DNA of 64,000 nt. Source: an uncultured Oscillospiraceae bacterium. GTDB lineage: Bacteria > Bacillota > Clostridia > Oscillospirales > Oscillospiraceae. The first letter of the stretch is position 1. Every line of letters begins with the position of its first letter. The notes below the pieces were generated by a model that made no database searches, had not been told where the DNA came from, and saw nothing but the letters and a program-made list of their open reading frames with translations. Of this stretch, positions 47,966-57,530 are shown one piece after another. Position numbers and translations under genes: made by a program. The stretch spans positions 62,001-126,000 of the forward strand of contig CANROC010000006.1 in the NCBI GenBank assembly GCA_947632175.1. Reading direction: 5' to 3'.

Positions 47966-50367
47966 TGGGGAAATTACAGTATGACGGCCTCGTGACCATC
48001 GCGACCGGCAGCTCGCGCAGGTCAACGAATTGGCGCAATAAAGAAATACTTTGGTCCGACTTCGTTCAAAAGCTCGGAAACGTAACGAGGACTCAAGAGA
48101 CTCAGGCGGAATACGCCCGCATGCCGAAAGAGGAGCGGGACAACGCGAAGGACGTCGGCGGCTTCGTAGGCGGCACTCTTCGCGGCGGCCGCCGTAAAAT
48201 CGACGCCGTAGTCCAGCGCCGGCTCATCACCCTTGACATGGACTCTATCACAGCCGGCGAGGACCCATGGCCTACGGTGCAGCTCGTCTTCGGAAATGCC
48301 GCCGTGCTTTACAGCACGCACAGTCACACGCCGAAAGCTCCGAGGCTGAGACTCGTTATGCCGCTCTCGCGACCGGTCTCGCCCGAGGAGTATGAGGCAA
48401 TCGCTCGCAGAATAGCCGGCGATGTCGGAATCGACATGTGCGACGATACCACCTATGAGCCCCATCGCCTGATGTACTGGGCGAGCGCTTCTGCGGACGC
48501 CGAATTCAGGTACGAGGTCCAGGACGGCCCATGGCTCAACGCCGACGAGATTCTCGCCAGATACGCCGACTGGAAGGACCCGACTCAGTGGCCCGTATCG
48601 AGCCGAAAGTCCGGTACGATTCAGCGGCTCGCGGACAAGCAGGGAGACCCGACCGCGAAAGACGGTATCGTCGGCGCGTTCTGCCGGATTTACTCGGTCG
48701 AGGACGCCATCGAGGCCTTCTTGCAGGAGGTCTATAAAAAGGGCGACGGCGGCCGCTATACCTACACCGGAGGCTCCACCTCCGGCGGCCTCGTTATCTA
48801 CGAGGACGGGAAATTCGCGTACAGCCATCACAGTACCGACCCGGCTTGCGGCAAGCTCTGCAACGCTTTTGACCTGGTCCGTATTCACCTCTTCGGGAAG
48901 GACGACGAGGGCAAGCCCTCGAACACAGCGACGAACAACCTGCCCTCGTACAAGAATATGGTCAAGTGGATTGAGACCAACTGCGAGACGGTCATGAAGG
49001 AGCTGCAAAGCAAGCAGCTCGACTACATCGTCCAGCTCTTCGGCGAGGGCGACGAGGCCCCCGATATGAACTGGGTCTCGCAGCTCGAGGTCAATCCGAA
49101 GACCGGGCACGCGGCGACCACGGTCGAGAATATCCGTATTATCGTCAAGAACGACCCGCGCTTTAAGGGCACCTTCTACTTCGACGAATTCATGGAGCGG
49201 CCTATGGTCTGCGGCGATTTGCCGTGGCGGAAGGCCGAGGCCAAGCCTCGCTCCTGGGACGACACGGACGACGCCGGCGTCCACAATATCCTCGAGAAGG
49301 ATTATAAAATCGACAGTCTGCCGAAGACCCGCGAGGGTATCGACCTGGCGCTCGCGGACGTCAGCCGGCACCCGGTCCGCGAATACCTGAAGAGCCTCAT
49401 CTGGGACGGAGTCAAGCGCGCGGAGACAATCTTTATCGACTATCTCGGCGCCGAGGATTCTCGCTACGTGAGGACGGTCACCAGGAAGGCGCTCATCGGC
49501 GCGGCCGCGCGGATTCTCTCGCCCGGCTGCAAGCACGACCACATGCTCGTCCTCGTCGGTCCTCAGGGCTGCAGGAAGTCCACGACTTTGAAAAAGCTCG
49601 GCAAGGACTGGTTTTCCGACTCCCTTTATACGATGTCGGGCAAGGACGCCTACGAGCAGCTTCAAGGCAACTGGATTATCGAGCTCGGAGAAATGGCCGC
49701 GACCCGTAAAGCCGAGATAGAGCAGATAAAACAATTCGTCTCCAAGCAGGAGGACAACTACCGCGCCGCCTACGCGAGGCGGACTATGTGTCACCCGAGA
49801 CAGTGCGCCTTCTTCGGCACGACCAACGACGAGGAGTTTTTGAGAGACCCTACCGGGGCGAGACGCTTCTGGCCGGTCGTCGTCACGAACGCGGGGCGCG
49901 AGCTCGGCGATAAGCTGACCGCGGCCATCGTCGACCAGGTATGGGCCGAGGTCGTGTCCTACTATGAGGCCGGCGAGACCTGGTACCTCGACAGCGCGGT
50001 CGAAGCGCTCGCGAGGAAAGTCCAGGCCGACCATACAGAGGCCAACGGCAAGCTCGGTCTGATTGAGAACTTTCTCGGCGTATTACTGCCGGAAGGCTGG
50101 GACACCTGGGACCTGGACAAGCGTCTTATGTTCTGGGGCGGCGGCTTCGGCGACGAGCGGAAAGGCACGATACCGCGGACGAAGGTCTGCGCTCTGGAAA
50201 TCTGGCAGGAGCTCTTCAAGGGCGACCCGAAAGGCTACACGCAGGCCCAGGCCAGAGAGATTATCGGCCTGCTCAGAATGATTCCCGGCTGGCGTCTCTC
50301 CACCTCCGTCAATTGCGGAGCAATCTACGGAAGGCAAAGGGGCTTCGTGAAAGAGGTAGCAGAGTAG
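47965..50367 (+). CDS. VapE-type primase-helicase
   Basis: 800 aa. The N-terminal part looks like an archaeo-eukaryotic-type primase region (RRLITLDMDSITAGED, LYSTHSHTPKAPRLRLVMPL). A C-terminal virulence-associated-E ATPase domain follows (about 480-700; Walker A VLVGPQGCRKSTTLKKLG, IIELGEMAATRKAEIEQIK, FFGTTNDEEFLRDPTGARRFW). Unwinds and primes phage DNA. ATG overlaps the deaminase stop (TGATG). Gene-end bases are part of a repeated element (see 50353). Confidence 0.92.
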   Translation: MGKLQYDGLVTIATGSSRRSTNWRNKEILWSDFVQKLGNVTRTQETQAEYARMPKEERDNAKDVGGFVGGTLRGGRRKIDAVVQRRLITLDMDSITAGEDPWPTVQLVFGNAAVLYSTHSHTPKAPRLRLVMPLSRPVSPEEYEAIARRIAGDVGIDMCDDTTYEPHRLMYWASASADAEFRYEVQDGPWLNADEILARYADWKDPTQWPVSSRKSGTIQRLADKQGDPTAKDGIVGAFCRIYSVEDAIEAFLQEVYKKGDGGRYTYTGGSTSGGLVIYEDGKFAYSHHSTDPACGKLCNAFDLVRIHLFGKDDEGKPSNTATNNLPSYKNMVKWIETNCETVMKELQSKQLDYIVQLFGEGDEAPDMNWVSQLEVNPKTGHAATTVENIRIIVKNDPRFKGTFYFDEFMERPMVCGDLPWRKAEAKPRSWDDTDDAGVHNILEKDYKIDSLPKTREGIDLALADVSRHPVREYLKSLIWDGVKRAETIFIDYLGAEDSRYVRTVTRKALIGAAARILSPGCKHDHMLVLVGPQGCRKSTTLKKLGKDWFSDSLYTMSGKDAYEQLQGNWIIELGEMAATRKAEIEQIKQFVSKQEDNYRAAYARRTMCHPRQCAFFGTTNDEEFLRDPTGARRFWPVVVTNAGRELGDKLTAAIVDQVWAEVVSYYEAGETWYLDSAVEALARKVQADHTEANGKLGLIENFLGVLLPEGWDTWDLDKRLMFWGGGFGDERKGTIPRTKVCALEIWQELFKGDPKGYTQAQAREIIGLLRMIPGWRLSTSVNCGAIYGRQRGFVKEVAE

Positions 50368-50533
50368 CAGGTTTTGGGCCAACTTTTTCGCGGAGAGGGT
50401 AGGCCGGATTGAAAAACGAGGTAGCAGAGTAGCGCTTTGCGACCTGATTTTTGAGAAGTGCTACCGACTCTGCTACCTCGAAAAACCCTTGTATATCAAG
50501 GCTTTTCAGCTATTGGTAGTAGAAGTAGCAGAG
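50353..50533 (+). repeat. iteron-like repeats after the primase-helicase gene
   Basis: GAGGTAGCAGAGTAGC occurs at 50353-50368 (over the gene's stop codon) and 50418-50433. Its inverted form ACTCTGCTACCTC is at 50467-50479, and a shorter copy AAGTAGCAGAG at 50523-50533. The second and third copies form a long stem (about 14 bp plus inner pairs). Position next to the replication protein suggests an origin or regulatory site. Confidence 0.6.
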
Positions 50534-50660
50534 AAAACCTAAAAACATTTTTTGAAAAAGTAAGTAGGTAAAGAGCGAAAAAACGCACACACCCCGTATT
50601 ACACGTATATATAAGGAAATTTTGTTACACGCGCTACTCGACTACCTGAAGGAGGAAATC
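50534..50660. other. AT-rich spacer downstream of the iterons
   Basis: About 130 bp, AT-rich, with no gene. Could serve as the unwinding region if the repeats are an origin. Confidence 0.4.
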
Positions 50661-50945
50661 ATGTACGAAAGCGATTTTGAGAGAAAACTGTGTACGTATA
50701 TCAAGTCTCTCGGCGGCAAAGCGTTTAAGTGGGTGAGCCCCGGGGCGCGGGGCGTGCCCGACCGAATCGCGATACTGCCGGGGGGAAGAATCATTTTTAT
50801 AGAGGTCAAGCGTCCGGGCCTGAGCGACGGCATGAGCATTCGGCAAAAGAAGGTGCGGGAGCTTCTGGAAAAGCTCGGCTGTACGGTCTGGCGAATATCC
50901 GATATGGACGACCTGAAAGCGAGGCTGAGAGATTATGGAGTATAA
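50661..50945 (+). CDS. VRR-NUC domain nuclease
   Basis: 94 aa from MYESDFERKLCTYIKSLG, with GAAGGAGG upstream. A minimal VRR-NUC (PD-(D/E)XK) protein: WVSPGARGVPDRIAILPGGR and IIFIEVKRPG hold the catalytic D...ExK, with a basic end (KLGCTVWRISDMDDLKARL). Usually next to a SNF2-like helicase in phages, as here; it overlaps that gene by 11 bases. Confidence 0.92.
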   Translation: MYESDFERKLCTYIKSLGGKAFKWVSPGARGVPDRIAILPGGRIIFIEVKRPGLSDGMSIRQKKVRELLEKLGCTVWRISDMDDLKARLRDYGV

Positions 50946-52296
50946 GCCGTATTACTACCAGGCCTTCGCCGAGAAGTTTATTCTCGATAATCCCGAGGCG
51001 GGGCTTCTGCTGGATATGGGCATGGGCAAAACGGCGATAAGCCTGACCGCGGCGGACAAGCTGCTGAACGACTACTTCGCCGTGAGGAAGGTCCTCGTTA
51101 TTGCGCCGCTGAAACCGGCTCGCGAGACCTGGCCGCCGGAAATCAAAAAGTGGGACCACCTGCGGCATTTGAGGGTCTCGCTGATTCTCGGGTCAAAGGA
51201 AGAGCGGCTTGCGGCGTTGGAGCGGGATGCTGATATTTATATCGTCAACCGGGAGAACGTCGTCTGGCTCGTCGACCACTACAAAAAGAAGTGGCCTTTC
51301 GATATGGTCATCGTCGACGAGCTGTCGAGCTTCAAGTCGAGCAAGGCGCAGCGCTTCCGGGCTCTTAAGCGGGTACGGCCGTATATCTCGCGAATTGTCG
51401 GCCTGACCGGGACGCCGTCGTCTAACGGGCTGATGGACTTATGGCCGGAAATGTACCTGCTGGACGAGGGCAAAGCTCTCGGCAAGACGCTGACGAATTA
51501 TCGGAGCACTTACTTTTTGCCGGACAAGCGGAACGCGACGACGATTTTCTCCTGGAAACCGAAACCCGGCGCAGAGGAGGAAATCTACGAGCGGCTCGAA
51601 GGGCTTTGTATCAGCATGAAGTCCAGCGACTATTTGCAGCTTCCCGAGAGGCTGATGCTGCGGCGGGAATTCGAGCTGTCGGAAAAGGGGCTGACTCTTT
51701 ATAAGACCCTGGAGCGCGACACCCTGCTTCCCTTCGCGGACGGAGATATTGACGCGCCGACCGCGGCCATTCTTACGAATAAGCTCTTGCAGGCCGCGGG
51801 CGGAGCGGCTTACGACGAGAACGGCAACGCGAGAGAGCTGCACACGGACAAGCTGGACGCTCTCGACGTTCTTATCGAGGAGGCGAACGGCCAGCCCGTT
51901 TTGGTGTTTTACAATTTTCGGCACGAGCGGGACAGAATCATGGCCCGGTACCCCGAGGCGGTCGACATCAAGGAAAAGGACGCGGTCTCTCGGTGGAACG
52001 AGGGAAAAATCCCGATAATGCTGGCGCACCCCGCGAGCGCCGGTCACGGGCTGAATCTTCAGGCCGGAGGGCATATCGCGATATGGTATAGCCTGCCTAC
52101 GAGTCTTGAGCTTTTCCAACAGGCGAACAAGCGGCTGCACCGGCCGGGGCAAAAAGAGACGGTCCTGATTCACGTCATACTTATGAAGGGCACGTACGAT
52201 TACAGAGTATTGGATAACATCTTGACGCCGAAAGAAGAGAGGCAGAATCTTCTTCTCGAGGCGCTGAAAGCGAAAATTAAGGAGGTAGTATCATGA
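50935..52296 (+). CDS. SNF2-family DEAD-like helicase
   Basis: 453 aa. Walker A LLLDMGMGKTAISLTAAD, VIAPLKPARETWPPEI, motif II MVIVDELSSFKSS (DExx form), motif III GLTGTPSSNGLMDLWPEMYL, and a second RecA-like domain with QANKRLHRPGQKETV (motif VI). A phage DNA translocase acting with the VRR-NUC protein in replication, recombination or host DNA attack. Confidence 0.93.
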   Translation: MEYKPYYYQAFAEKFILDNPEAGLLLDMGMGKTAISLTAADKLLNDYFAVRKVLVIAPLKPARETWPPEIKKWDHLRHLRVSLILGSKEERLAALERDADIYIVNRENVVWLVDHYKKKWPFDMVIVDELSSFKSSKAQRFRALKRVRPYISRIVGLTGTPSSNGLMDLWPEMYLLDEGKALGKTLTNYRSTYFLPDKRNATTIFSWKPKPGAEEEIYERLEGLCISMKSSDYLQLPERLMLRREFELSEKGLTLYKTLERDTLLPFADGDIDAPTAAILTNKLLQAAGGAAYDENGNARELHTDKLDALDVLIEEANGQPVLVFYNFRHERDRIMARYPEAVDIKEKDAVSRWNEGKIPIMLAHPASAGHGLNLQAGGHIAIWYSLPTSLELFQQANKRLHRPGQKETVLIHVILMKGTYDYRVLDNILTPKEERQNLLLEALKAKIKEVVS

Positions 52297-52715
52297 CTAC
52301 GGCGGAAGCGAAGGAGTTTTTGAATCGTGGCTATCGGGCGAAGGAGCGAATCGCGGCAAAGCAGGAGCGAATCGACCATTGGCGGCAAATCGCCGAATCT
52401 ATCACGGCCGAGATAAAGCCGTCGGGCGGCGTTTCCACGTCTCCGTCTAAAAAGATAGAGAATTGCGTCTGCAATATCGTCGACCTGCAGGACGAGATTC
52501 AGTCTGAAATCGACGAGCTCGTCGCGGTGGAGCGAGAGGTCGAGAAGGCTATCGTCGCGGCGGTCGTCGACCCTACGCTGCTGGCCGTATTGGAGATGCG
52601 GTATTTGAACTATCTCAAGTGGGAGGAAATCGCGGTGCGGCTTGACGTGACTTTCCGTTGGACGATGTCGCTGCATAAAAAAGCCCTGGAAATTTTTTCG
52701 GCAAAAGCGCTCTAA
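52293..52715 (+). CDS. DUF1492/ArpU-like phage late regulator
   Basis: 140 aa. Coiled N-terminal half (AAKQERIDHWRQIAESITAE) and a C-terminal sigma-region-4-like HTH (LAVLEMRYLNYLKWEEIAVR, LDVTFRWTMSLHKKALEIF). Such proteins sit before the terminase genes and turn on late transcription. Overlaps the helicase gene by 4 bases. Confidence 0.85.
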   Translation: MTTAEAKEFLNRGYRAKERIAAKQERIDHWRQIAESITAEIKPSGGVSTSPSKKIENCVCNIVDLQDEIQSEIDELVAVEREVEKAIVAAVVDPTLLAVLEMRYLNYLKWEEIAVRLDVTFRWTMSLHKKALEIFSAKAL

Positions 52716-52880
52716 TTCACATTCCCCTTGCGATATAATATATAATCAGAAGAATCGGCCGGAGGATAAACCGCCGATTCTTTTTGCTATCCGGGTACAA
52801 GCGGCGAGCTTTACTTCCGCTTTTACCGGTAAGGCGTCGCGTGGGCCTCCGGCGCGGCACCTTACCTATTATCTGAAAGG
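52716..52880 (+). promoter_or_regulatory. late-gene start region with a terminator
   Basis: An AT-rich GATATAATATATAATC sequence (possible -10 boxes near 52733-52746) is followed at once by the hairpin AGAATCGGC (52751-52759)/GCCGATTCT (52773-52781) with a T-run. An early terminator with a late promoter nearby fits activation by the ArpU-like protein just upstream; details are inferred. Confidence 0.55.
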
Positions 52881-52889
52881 GTGGTGAGC

Positions 52890-53474
52890 GTGGCAAATGG
52901 TATGACGCCAAAGCAGAGGCGCTTCGTAGACGAATACCTGATTGACCTGAACGCCACGCAAGCGGCTATTCGGGCAGGGTACAGTAAAAAGACCGCAGGA
53001 TATATTGCAAAAGAACTCCTCCGAAAACCTCCGATTGCGGCAGAAGTTGAAAAACGCAAGCAAAAACTGACGAAAAAGTTGGAAATTACCCAGGAAAAAG
53101 TCCTCCAGGAGCTCGCAGCTATCGCTTTTGCGAACGGGGCCGATTACGCGAAGGTCATCACGACCGGACCGGCCACCGAAGTAAGAATGACGGCGACCGA
53201 CGACTTGCCGCCGGAAAAGCTGCCGGCCATCGCCGGTATCAAGGCGAATCAGTACGGCGTTGAGGTCAAGCTGCATGATAAGGTCAAGGCCCTTGAGCTT
53301 CTCGGTAAATATCTCGGCACGTTCGATGGCGCGGTCGCGCAGGAGCAGACGGAAAACAACCTCTTCGAGGCAATAGAGTCTGTCGGAAAGGGGGGATTCG
53401 ATGATTTACCGGAGATTCAGCAAACGCCAGAAGATGACGCTCCTCTGGTGGAAGATGGAGAAATACCGGAATAA
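52890..53474 (+). CDS. terS: terminase small subunit
   Basis: 194 aa from GTG (VANGMTPKQRRFVDEYLIDL). N-terminal HTH region of the Terminase_2 family (ATQAAIRAGYSKKTAGYIAK, ELLRKPPIAAEVEKRK), central helices and an acidic C-terminus. Recognises phage DNA for packaging. Start chosen for AAAGGGTGGTGA upstream; GTG at 52881 is possible. Overlaps terL by about 74 bases. Confidence 0.88.
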   Translation: MANGMTPKQRRFVDEYLIDLNATQAAIRAGYSKKTAGYIAKELLRKPPIAAEVEKRKQKLTKKLEITQEKVLQELAAIAFANGADYAKVITTGPATEVRMTATDDLPPEKLPAIAGIKANQYGVEVKLHDKVKALELLGKYLGTFDGAVAQEQTENNLFEAIESVGKGGFDDLPEIQQTPEDDAPLVEDGEIPE

Positions 53475-54624
53475 GGACGGCCTTATTTGCGACGGCTCTA
53501 TCCGGTCCGGCAAGACGGTCTCCATGACGGTCGGCTTCATTCTTTGGAGTATGACCCGTTTTAATAATCAGAGTTTTGCTATTTGCGGACGGACTATCGA
53601 GGCTCTCCGGCGCAACGTGATAATCCACGTCCCGACCTGGCTCGAGGGGCTTTTCACCGTGACCGAGCGGCGCAGCGAAAACAAAATGATAATCACGGTC
53701 GGCGGCCGGTCGAATACTTACTACCTCTTCGGAGGTCGGGACGAATCCAGCTACACGCTGATTCAGGGCATAACGCTCGCCGGCGTCCTGTTTGACGAGG
53801 TCGCGCTTATGCCGAGGTCGTTCGTCGAGCAGGCTATGGCCCGGTGTTCGGTCTCCGGCAGCAAGTTTTGGTTTAACTGTAACCCGGAGAGCCCCGGCCA
53901 CTGGTTTTATAAAGAATGGATATTGCGGTATAAGGACCGCAATATGCTTTATCTCCATTTTACGATGGACGACAACCTGAGCCTCGACGAGCGAATCAAG
54001 GCCAGATACGAAGGTATGTACTCCGGCGTGTTTTACGACCGGTATATCCGCGGACTCTGGACGGTCGCCGAGGGTCTCATATATACCATGTTCAATAAGG
54101 ACTTCCACGTCGTACCGTCCACGCCGCGGGAGTATGACGATTATTATATCTCCTGCGACTATGGCACCCTGAATCCGACCTCGGCCGGTCTGTGGGGCTT
54201 GTATCAGGGAAAATGGTACCGGGTCCGGGAGTATTACTACGACGGCCGAAAAGCGAGGTACCAACGGACGGACGAGGAGCACTACGCGGCAATCGAAGAG
54301 CTCGCGGCCGGTTTACCGATTCGGAAATTCGTCGTTGACCCTTCGGCCGCGTCCTTTATCGAAGTTATTCGCCGGCATAACCGATTCAGAGTCGAGCAGG
54401 CGTCTAACAAGGTCCTTGACGGTATTCGCGACGTCGCTACGCGGTTGAACGCGGGCGACATTTTTATTTGCGACTGCTGCAAGGACTGCATTCGCGAGTT
54501 TGGCCTTTACCGCTGGGACGAGAAAGCGGCGGAAGACCGGCCGCTCAAAACCGACGACCACGCGATGGACGATGTGAGGTACTTCGTCCGAGCAGCGTTC
54601 GCGCCGTCGAGATTCAGTTTTTAA
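53401..54624 (+). CDS. terL: terminase large subunit (PBSX type)
   Basis: 407 aa. ATPase with Walker A LICDGSIRSGKTVSMTVGFI, Walker B GVLFDEVALMPRSF, coupling FNCNPESPGHWFYKEWI, and a C-terminal RNase H-like nuclease with SCDYGTLNPTSAGLWGL (first Asp), VVDPSAASFIEVIRRH and KTDDHAMDDVRY (last Asp). Pumps and cuts DNA during packaging. Confidence 0.95.
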   Translation: MIYRRFSKRQKMTLLWWKMEKYRNKDGLICDGSIRSGKTVSMTVGFILWSMTRFNNQSFAICGRTIEALRRNVIIHVPTWLEGLFTVTERRSENKMIITVGGRSNTYYLFGGRDESSYTLIQGITLAGVLFDEVALMPRSFVEQAMARCSVSGSKFWFNCNPESPGHWFYKEWILRYKDRNMLYLHFTMDDNLSLDERIKARYEGMYSGVFYDRYIRGLWTVAEGLIYTMFNKDFHVVPSTPREYDDYYISCDYGTLNPTSAGLWGLYQGKWYRVREYYYDGRKARYQRTDEEHYAAIEELAAGLPIRKFVVDPSAASFIEVIRRHNRFRVEQASNKVLDGIRDVATRLNAGDIFICDCCKDCIREFGLYRWDEKAAEDRPLKTDDHAMDDVRYFVRAAFAPSRFSF

Positions 54625-54637
54625 GGAGGTGCATTGA

Positions 54638-56137
54638 ATGCCTTTATTCAGAAGACCGATAGAGCAGGAGCTTTTCAAGCACCGCCTGAGGAACGGACGG
54701 CCGATGACCGAGCTCCAGTTTTTCGCGAAGGAGCTGACCGCCTGGCTGGCGTCGCCCGCGCGAAAGGAAATGCTCGACGGCGACCGGTACTATATGGGCG
54801 AGCACGATATTCTCGCCCGGAAGCGTACGGCCATCGGCCCCGACGGCAAGCTCATTCCCGTCGACAATATGCCGAACAACCGTATTGTGGACAATCAGTA
54901 CGCGAAACACGTTGACCAGAAGGCCAACTACCTTCTCGGACAGCCTATTTCCTTTCAGGCCGATAATGACGCCTATGTGACCGAGGTCAAGAAGGTCCTC
55001 GGTATGAAGTTTATGAGGACTCTCAGAAACGCGGGCGTCGAGATGCTCAACAGCGGTATCGCCTGGCTTTACCCCTACTACGGCAGAGACGGCGAGCTCG
55101 TCTTCCGGCTTTTCCCCGGTTACGAAATCTTGCCGTTTTGGGCCGACGCCGCGCATACCGAGCTCGACGCGGCGCTCAGGTATTACCCCGTCGAGGTCTA
55201 CGAGGGCCAGGAGGACAAGAAAATCGTTTTCAAGGTGGATATATTCAAGCCTGATGGCGTGAGTACGTACATCTTTGAGAACGGCGAGCTCAGGCCCGAC
55301 TCCGATTCTACCCCGCAAAGCTATGTCACGGTAAGCACGCCGGACGGCAAAGGCGCCGCCTTTAACTGGGAGCGCTTCCCGCTTATCGCTATCAAATACA
55401 ACGCCAAGGAGATTCCCCTGATTCGCCGCGGGCGGTCGCTGCAGGACGCGATAAACCTCCTGCAATCCGACTTCGTGAACAGCATGGAGGAGGACGTGCG
55501 GAATACCGTCCTCGTCCTGAAGAATTACGACGGCCAGGACCTCGGGGAATTTCGGCGCAACCTCACGACCTACGGAGCTATCAAGGTCCGCACGGTCGAG
55601 GGTACGGACGGCGGCGTGGACAGTTTGGAGATAACCGTAAACGCCGATAACTACAAGACCGTTCTCGACTTGCTTAAAAAGGCCCTTATCGAAAACCTCA
55701 GAAGCTACGACGCCAAAGACGAGCGTATGGGTAATAACCCAAATCAAATGAACATACAAAGCATGTACGCGGACATCGACCTCGACGCGAACGCGATGGA
55801 GACCGAATTGCAGGCGGCTTTTGAGGAAATTCTCTGGTTCGTTAACGCTTATCTTGCGAACGCGGGCAAGGGCTCTTTTGAAAACGAGGATATTACCGTT
55901 ATCTTTAACCGCGATATTCTCATTAACGAAACCGAGGCAATCGACAACTGCTCGAAGTCCGTCGGCATTATCTCTGACGAGACCATCGTCGCCATGCACC
56001 CCTGGGTCGATGACCCCGCGGCCGAGCTCGGCCGACTGGAAAAGCAGAAGGCCGAGGCCGAGAGCGACGCTTACCGGCAGGCCTTCGAGACGGCTCAGCA
56101 GCGGCGGGCTTCCGGCGGTGAGATAAATGAAGAATAG
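54638..56137 (+). CDS. phage portal protein (SPP1 gp6-like)
   Basis: 499 aa. Starts MPLFRRPIEQELFKHRLRNG; family marks include YYMGEHDILARKR, NNRIVDNQYAKHVDQKANYL, GIAWLYPYYGRDGELVFRLF and a long C-terminal helix region ending in QRRASGGEINEE. Forms the dodecameric DNA gate at one capsid vertex. AAGGAGGTGC precedes the ATG. Overlaps the MuF gene by 11 bases. Confidence 0.93.
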   Translation: MPLFRRPIEQELFKHRLRNGRPMTELQFFAKELTAWLASPARKEMLDGDRYYMGEHDILARKRTAIGPDGKLIPVDNMPNNRIVDNQYAKHVDQKANYLLGQPISFQADNDAYVTEVKKVLGMKFMRTLRNAGVEMLNSGIAWLYPYYGRDGELVFRLFPGYEILPFWADAAHTELDAALRYYPVEVYEGQEDKKIVFKVDIFKPDGVSTYIFENGELRPDSDSTPQSYVTVSTPDGKGAAFNWERFPLIAIKYNAKEIPLIRRGRSLQDAINLLQSDFVNSMEEDVRNTVLVLKNYDGQDLGEFRRNLTTYGAIKVRTVEGTDGGVDSLEITVNADNYKTVLDLLKKALIENLRSYDAKDERMGNNPNQMNIQSMYADIDLDANAMETELQAAFEEILWFVNAYLANAGKGSFENEDITVIFNRDILINETEAIDNCSKSVGIISDETIVAMHPWVDDPAAELGRLEKQKAEAESDAYRQAFETAQQRRASGGEINEE

Positions 56138-57530
56138 TGACTACTGGGCCAACCGTATGCGGATTCTCGAAGAATCCTTGCTTGATACGGGCTATGACTA
56201 CGTTCGTAACCTCGAGCGGCAATACGATACTGCGATACGCGATGTCGAGTCTCAAATCTCGGCATGGTACCAGCGCTTTGCCGGCGAAAATGGCATAACG
56301 CTCGCCGAGGCACGAAGGCTGCTGACCACGCGAGAGCTTGACGAATTCCGGTGGACCGTTGAAGAATACATAAAATACGGTCAAGAGAACGCCGTCTCTC
56401 AAGCGTGGCTCCAGCAGCTTGAAAACGCCTCCGCCCGCGTTCACGTGTCGAGGCTTGACAGTATCAAGCTGCAGCTTCAGCAGCAGGCCGAGGCCCTTCA
56501 TGGGGCGCAGTCAGAGGCTCTTAATTCGTCCCTGGGCGAGCTTTACGAAAGAGGCTATTATCATACCGCCTTCGAGCTCCAAAAGGGCGTAGGGGTCGGC
56601 TGGTCGCTCCACGGGCTGACCGATACTCAGATAAGGAAAGTCCTCTCGCGACCGTGGACCCTGGACGGTCAAACGTTCTCCGACCGGATATGGGCCAACA
56701 AGCAAAGCCTCGTCAACACGGTCAACACGCAGCTTACGCAGATGATAATGCGAGGCACGGCGCCGGATAAGGCCGTCAAGGCTATCTCCGACCGCTTCGG
56801 CGTGTCGAAGAGGCAGGCCGGGCGTCTGGTAATGACCGAGAGCGCGGCCTTCGCGAACGAGGCCCGGAAGGATTGCTTTAAGGACCTCGGCGTCGACCAG
56901 TATATCATTGTCGAGACTCTTGACGGCGAGACCTGTCCTTTGTGCGGGCAGCTTGACGGCAAGGTCTACAAGATGAGCGAATACGAGACCGGCGTCACGG
57001 CGCCGCCTTTTCACCCCTGGTGCAGAGGCACGACCGCGCCTTACTTCCCGGATATGGAAGGTCTCGGAGAGCGCTTCGCGCGAGGCGCTGACGGTAAAAC
57101 CTACAAGGTACCGGGGAATATGACCTACGAAGAATGGTACGATAAAGCATTTACAAAACCGGCCGAAATGCGGTATAATATATTTGCTGAGTCTACTCGT
57201 GAACAGCTCAAAGGTTATTCTACTGCTATAAATGCAGGTTTGCAGAATAAACATATTAAAGGTTCAAGTAATTATGACCCGACGCGCGGTACTTTGACTG
57301 CCGACCCGCAAGAGTTGTATGACCTTTATTCTGGCAAAGGAAGATTTATACAAACAAAAGCGGGGGCATGGGCAGAACGAGAGCGCTTTACGCATACTTC
57401 TGAAATCGGTATTTATAGAAGTATGTCTGGTCGGGAGGTACCGACAAACACTGGTATTATTCATTATTCAAAGCGAAAAGGCTGGCACATAGTCCCGGCT
57501 CGTCCGCAGAAAGGAGCACCGCAAAAATGA
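56127..57530 (+). CDS. MuF minor head protein with C-terminal Ntox50-like toxin domain
   Basis: 467 aa. The N-terminal two thirds are a Mu gpF/SPP1 gp7-type head morphogenesis protein (DTAIRDVESQISAWYQRF; RFGVSKRQAGRLVMTESAA; then ETLDGETCPLCGQLDGKVYK and PFHPWCRGTTAPYFPD). From about residue 368 a separate domain begins, LQNKHIKGSSNYDPTRGTLT, DPQELYDLYSGKG, IYRSMSGREVPTNTGIIHYS, KRKGWHIVPARP, matching polymorphic toxin type 50 (Ntox50; predicted RNase, family knowledge). This part is clearly more AT-rich (about 57170 on). It overlaps a small partner gene by 4 bases, like a toxin-immunity pair. Confidence 0.88.
   Translation: MKNSDYWANRMRILEESLLDTGYDYVRNLERQYDTAIRDVESQISAWYQRFAGENGITLAEARRLLTTRELDEFRWTVEEYIKYGQENAVSQAWLQQLENASARVHVSRLDSIKLQLQQQAEALHGAQSEALNSSLGELYERGYYHTAFELQKGVGVGWSLHGLTDTQIRKVLSRPWTLDGQTFSDRIWANKQSLVNTVNTQLTQMIMRGTAPDKAVKAISDRFGVSKRQAGRLVMTESAAFANEARKDCFKDLGVDQYIIVETLDGETCPLCGQLDGKVYKMSEYETGVTAPPFHPWCRGTTAPYFPDMEGLGERFARGADGKTYKVPGNMTYEEWYDKAFTKPAEMRYNIFAESTREQLKGYSTAINAGLQNKHIKGSSNYDPTRGTLTADPQELYDLYSGKGRFIQTKAGAWAERERFTHTSEIGIYRSMSGREVPTNTGIIHYSKRKGWHIVPARPQKGAPQK

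Noticed and set aside
48022-50034. A 670-aa minus-strand open frame across the VapE-type gene
   Set aside because: Antisense shadow caused by codon bias; the plus frame has Walker motifs.
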